In this document: piece by piece, positions 55,935-57,002 of the stretch
Layout of the letters: each line of letters starts with the position of its first letter
How positions within the stretch are numbered: position 1 is the first letter of the stretch
Source: UMGS1279 sp045540715
GTDB taxonomy: Bacteria > Bacillota > Clostridia > Oscillospirales > Acutalibacteraceae
Assembly: GCA_045540715.1 (NCBI GenBank)
Contig: JAZQHT010000002.1
Coordinates: 1 to 57,002 of the forward strand
Length of the DNA: 57,002 nt
Reading direction: 5' to 3'
Notes under the pieces: model-generated
Told to the model about the DNA's origin: nothing
Databases searched by the model: none
What the model saw: the letters and a program-made list of their open reading frames with translations, nothing else
Made by a program: the position numbers and the translations under genes

Positions 55935-55963
55935 ATTATAACATATTATATATAAAAAAGCAA
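55935..55963 (-). promoter_or_regulatory. Promoter of the rimP-nusA-infB operon
   Basis: Minus strand TTGCTT (55963-55958), 17-bp spacer, TATAAT (55940-55935), about 64 bp upstream of rimP. Confidence 0.7.
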
Positions 55964-55972
55964 CCCCTATTT

Positions 55973-56512
55973 TTATTCAGACAAACTATTTCCCAAAAAC
56001 TCTGCAGCAACCGTAATTAACGTTTTATCGGTTTCGGTTACGGCTTCGGAATTTTTATCGCTAATAAAAGAAATCGAGCCCAAAATATCGCCCTGAGAAA
56101 TGATGGGCGTTAAGCAGTAAATAAAAGAATCTACACCGTTTAAAGCGTGGGTTGTAGCTGTGTTTTCGGATAAAAAGAAGTTTTTTCTTTCTACAACCAA
56201 ATCGTCTAAATAAGAAGAAACGGGGCGGTTTAAAAAACCTGCCTTGCCGCTGCCGGAAGCTGCAATACATTTATCGCGGTCGCAAATTATTACGGTTTTA
56301 TTTGTGGCTTTAGAAAGGGCCTCGGCATAGTCTTTTGCGGCTTTGCCCATTTCTCCAACAGGACTGTATTTTTTAAAAACCACGCCACCCTCGTTGTCGG
56401 TGTAAATTTCTAACGGGTCGCCAACCCTAATTTGATATGCCCTTCGTATTTCTTTTGGTATTACCACACGCCCTAGTTCGTCTATTCTACGAACTATTCC
56501 TGTTGCTTTCAT
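55973..56512 (-). CDS. spoVT: Stage V sporulation protein T (SpoVT)
   Basis: A 179-residue forespore transcription regulator. The N-terminal AbrB-type swapped-hairpin domain is MKATGIVRRIDELGRVVIP then KEIRRAYQIRVGDPLEIYTD (residues 1-48). A C-terminal GAF-like domain (about 55-179) follows, with VIICDRDKCIAASGSG and GSISFISDKN. It tunes sigma-G-dependent genes in Bacillus. GGAG precedes the ATG. It stands alone between the rimP promoter and the right-edge locus. Confidence 0.96.
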   Translation of the reverse strand: MKATGIVRRIDELGRVVIPKEIRRAYQIRVGDPLEIYTDNEGGVVFKKYSPVGEMGKAAKDYAEALSKATNKTVIICDRDKCIAASGSGKAGFLNRPVSSYLDDLVVERKNFFLSENTATTHALNGVDSFIYCLTPIISQGDILGSISFISDKNSEAVTETDKTLITVAAEFLGNSLSE

Positions 56513-56596
56513 ATATAAAAAACTCCTTTAATTTCAAATCGTGATACTATTATTTGTCAACAAAGAAAAATTATACGGTTATTTAAAAATCATTTG

Positions 56597-56625
56597 TTGA
56601 CTTTTTTATCAATAAATGATATCAT
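56597..56625 (+). promoter_or_regulatory. Candidate promoter of the RHH/restriction genes
   Basis: TTGACT at 56597-56602, 17-bp spacer, TATCAT at 56620-56625; the -10 lies inside the first palindrome. Confidence 0.6.
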
Positions 56626-56650
56626 TAAATTATGATTAAATGATATCATT
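56615..56650. promoter_or_regulatory. Paired identical 12-bp palindromes (probable operator)
   Basis: AATGATATCATT occurs at 56615-56626 and 56639-56650, 24 bp (about two helical turns) centre to centre, with a related ATGATTA half-site between. They cover the -10, the start region and the approach to the ribosome site of the RHH gene. Confidence 0.75.
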
Positions 56651-56666
56651 AAAAGGAGGTTGCAAG

Positions 56667-56885
56667 TTGAGTAGAAAAGCAACATTTCGAGCTGAACGAA
56701 CAAGGCAAGTTCAGTTTAGAATGAACCCTGATACATTCAAAAAACTGCACATAGCAGTAATAAATGATGACGATATGCTCAGTATGGCAGATTTATTCAA
56801 TTCTGCCGCAGAGGCATATCTTGAAAACCCACAAAAATATACTGAACTTGTTTCTAAAATTACAGGAGGAAAGAAAAATGGATGA
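56667..56885 (+). CDS. Small ribbon-helix-helix-like protein
   Basis: A 72-residue basic-start protein: SRKATFRAERTRQVQFRMNP, DTFKKLHIAVINDDD, then MSMADLFNSAAEAYLENP-like (DMLSMADLFNSAAEAYLENP). A strand (QVQFRM) followed by two helices fits the MetJ/Arc ribbon-helix-helix fold of plasmid-type regulators. The TTG at 56667 is the start, with AAAGGAGG 8 bp upstream. It overlaps the next gene by 8 bp. The two palindromes upstream are likely its own operators. Plausible autoregulator of the restriction locus; an antitoxin or plasmid-partition role is also possible. Confidence 0.65.
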   Translation: MSRKATFRAERTRQVQFRMNPDTFKKLHIAVINDDDMLSMADLFNSAAEAYLENPQKYTELVSKITGGKKNG

Positions 56886-57002
56886 TCAAAAAATAATCGT
56901 TATCCCAGAGGGTAAGATTTGCGACTACATAGATGGTAAATTTAGAAATGATACGCCTGAAGAATATGTTCGTCAGACGATTGAAAAGCGTCTGGTTAAC
57001 GA
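56878..57002 (+). CDS. Type I restriction-modification-like protein, N-terminal part (partial)
   Basis: The first 41 residues are visible: MDDQKIIVIPEGKICDYIDG, then KFRNDTPEEYVRQTIEKRLVN. The DYIDGKFRNDTPEEYVRQ segment resembles the start of proteins with an HsdR_N-type domain, often fused to an N6-adenine methylase. The remainder lies beyond the right edge, so nuclease, methylase and fusion cannot be told apart. The ATG at 56878 has AGGAGG 6-7 bp upstream and overlaps the RHH gene's end. It probably marks the start of a defence locus. Confidence 0.55.
   Translation, partial: MDDQKIIVIPEGKICDYIDGKFRNDTPEEYVRQTIEKRLVN

Overview
The window looks like the chromosome of an anaerobic, low-GC, spore-forming Firmicute of the class Clostridia, probably a gut Oscillospirales/Ruminococcus-type lineage. 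This rests on sporulation genes (sigK with an intact pro-sequence, sleB, spoVT), the SCIFF peptide and its radical-SAM maturase, a small 2[4Fe-4S] ferredoxin, a PPi-type phosphofructokinase, a PduL phosphotransacylase, the hrcA-grpE-dnaK-dnaJ order with a CIRCE operator, and AT-rich codons with near-consensus sigma-A promoters. It is almost wholly a housekeeping region. No tRNA, rRNA, CRISPR array or transposase was seen. The only gene-poor stretch over 300 bases (3850-4508) holds the tmRNA gene and two palindromic repeats.

Layout. 1-3900: end of a potassium channel, a GNAT acetyltransferase, and a three-gene sugar operon (kinase, SIS isomerase, class II aldolase). 3900-5000: tmRNA (ssrA) with smpB, the ribosome-rescue pair. 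5100-8700: FKBP lipoprotein, rsmD, coaD, a coiled-coil protein and two half-size CHR transporters. 8800-9950: rplJ-rplL behind an L10 leader. 9940-13010: sigK, a lipid-linked sugar transferase and a nucleotidyltransferase. 13050-16000 (minus): an ornithine/lysine/arginine-decarboxylase-type enzyme, the SCIFF maturase and the SCIFF peptide. 16000-23600: ruvX, a phosphatase, a PTS IIC-like permease and the class I heat-shock operon. 23690-34300: sleB, lipoproteins, uppP, a DMT transporter, ferredoxin, pduL, hemW, small regulators, fba, birA and a secreted nuclease. 34300-40290: an AbrB regulator with an unknown partner, then a six-gene plus-strand operon headed by serC-serA. 40300-43900 (minus): fucI, pfp, rnhA. 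43866-46340: a regulatory module described below. 46400-55970 (minus): the rimP-nusA-ylxR-ylxQ-infB-rbfA-nrnA-truB-ribF translation operon, ending in a predicted pseudokinase. 55973-57002: spoVT and the edge of a probable restriction-modification locus.

The most unusual part is 45198-46338. An XRE repressor, a short ImmA/IrrE-like HExxH protein and lexA form one minus-strand operon that continues into an acyltransferase-like membrane protein, rnhA and pfp. A sigma-4/ArpU-like HTH gene is transcribed divergently. The 160-bp gap holds three consensus promoters (two leftward, one rightward, each with 17-bp spacing), three dyads of the form TTACA-N6-TGTAA placed on those promoters, and a LexA-type box. 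It reads like a phage immunity switch that has been built into the host SOS regulon. Second-tier items are an ssrA tag ending in an unusual YAIVA, a seven-cysteine SCIFF peptide separated from its maturase by a terminator, the PASTA pseudokinase, three copies of a two-hairpin intergenic repeat, and paired identical palindromes in front of the RHH/restriction genes at the right edge.
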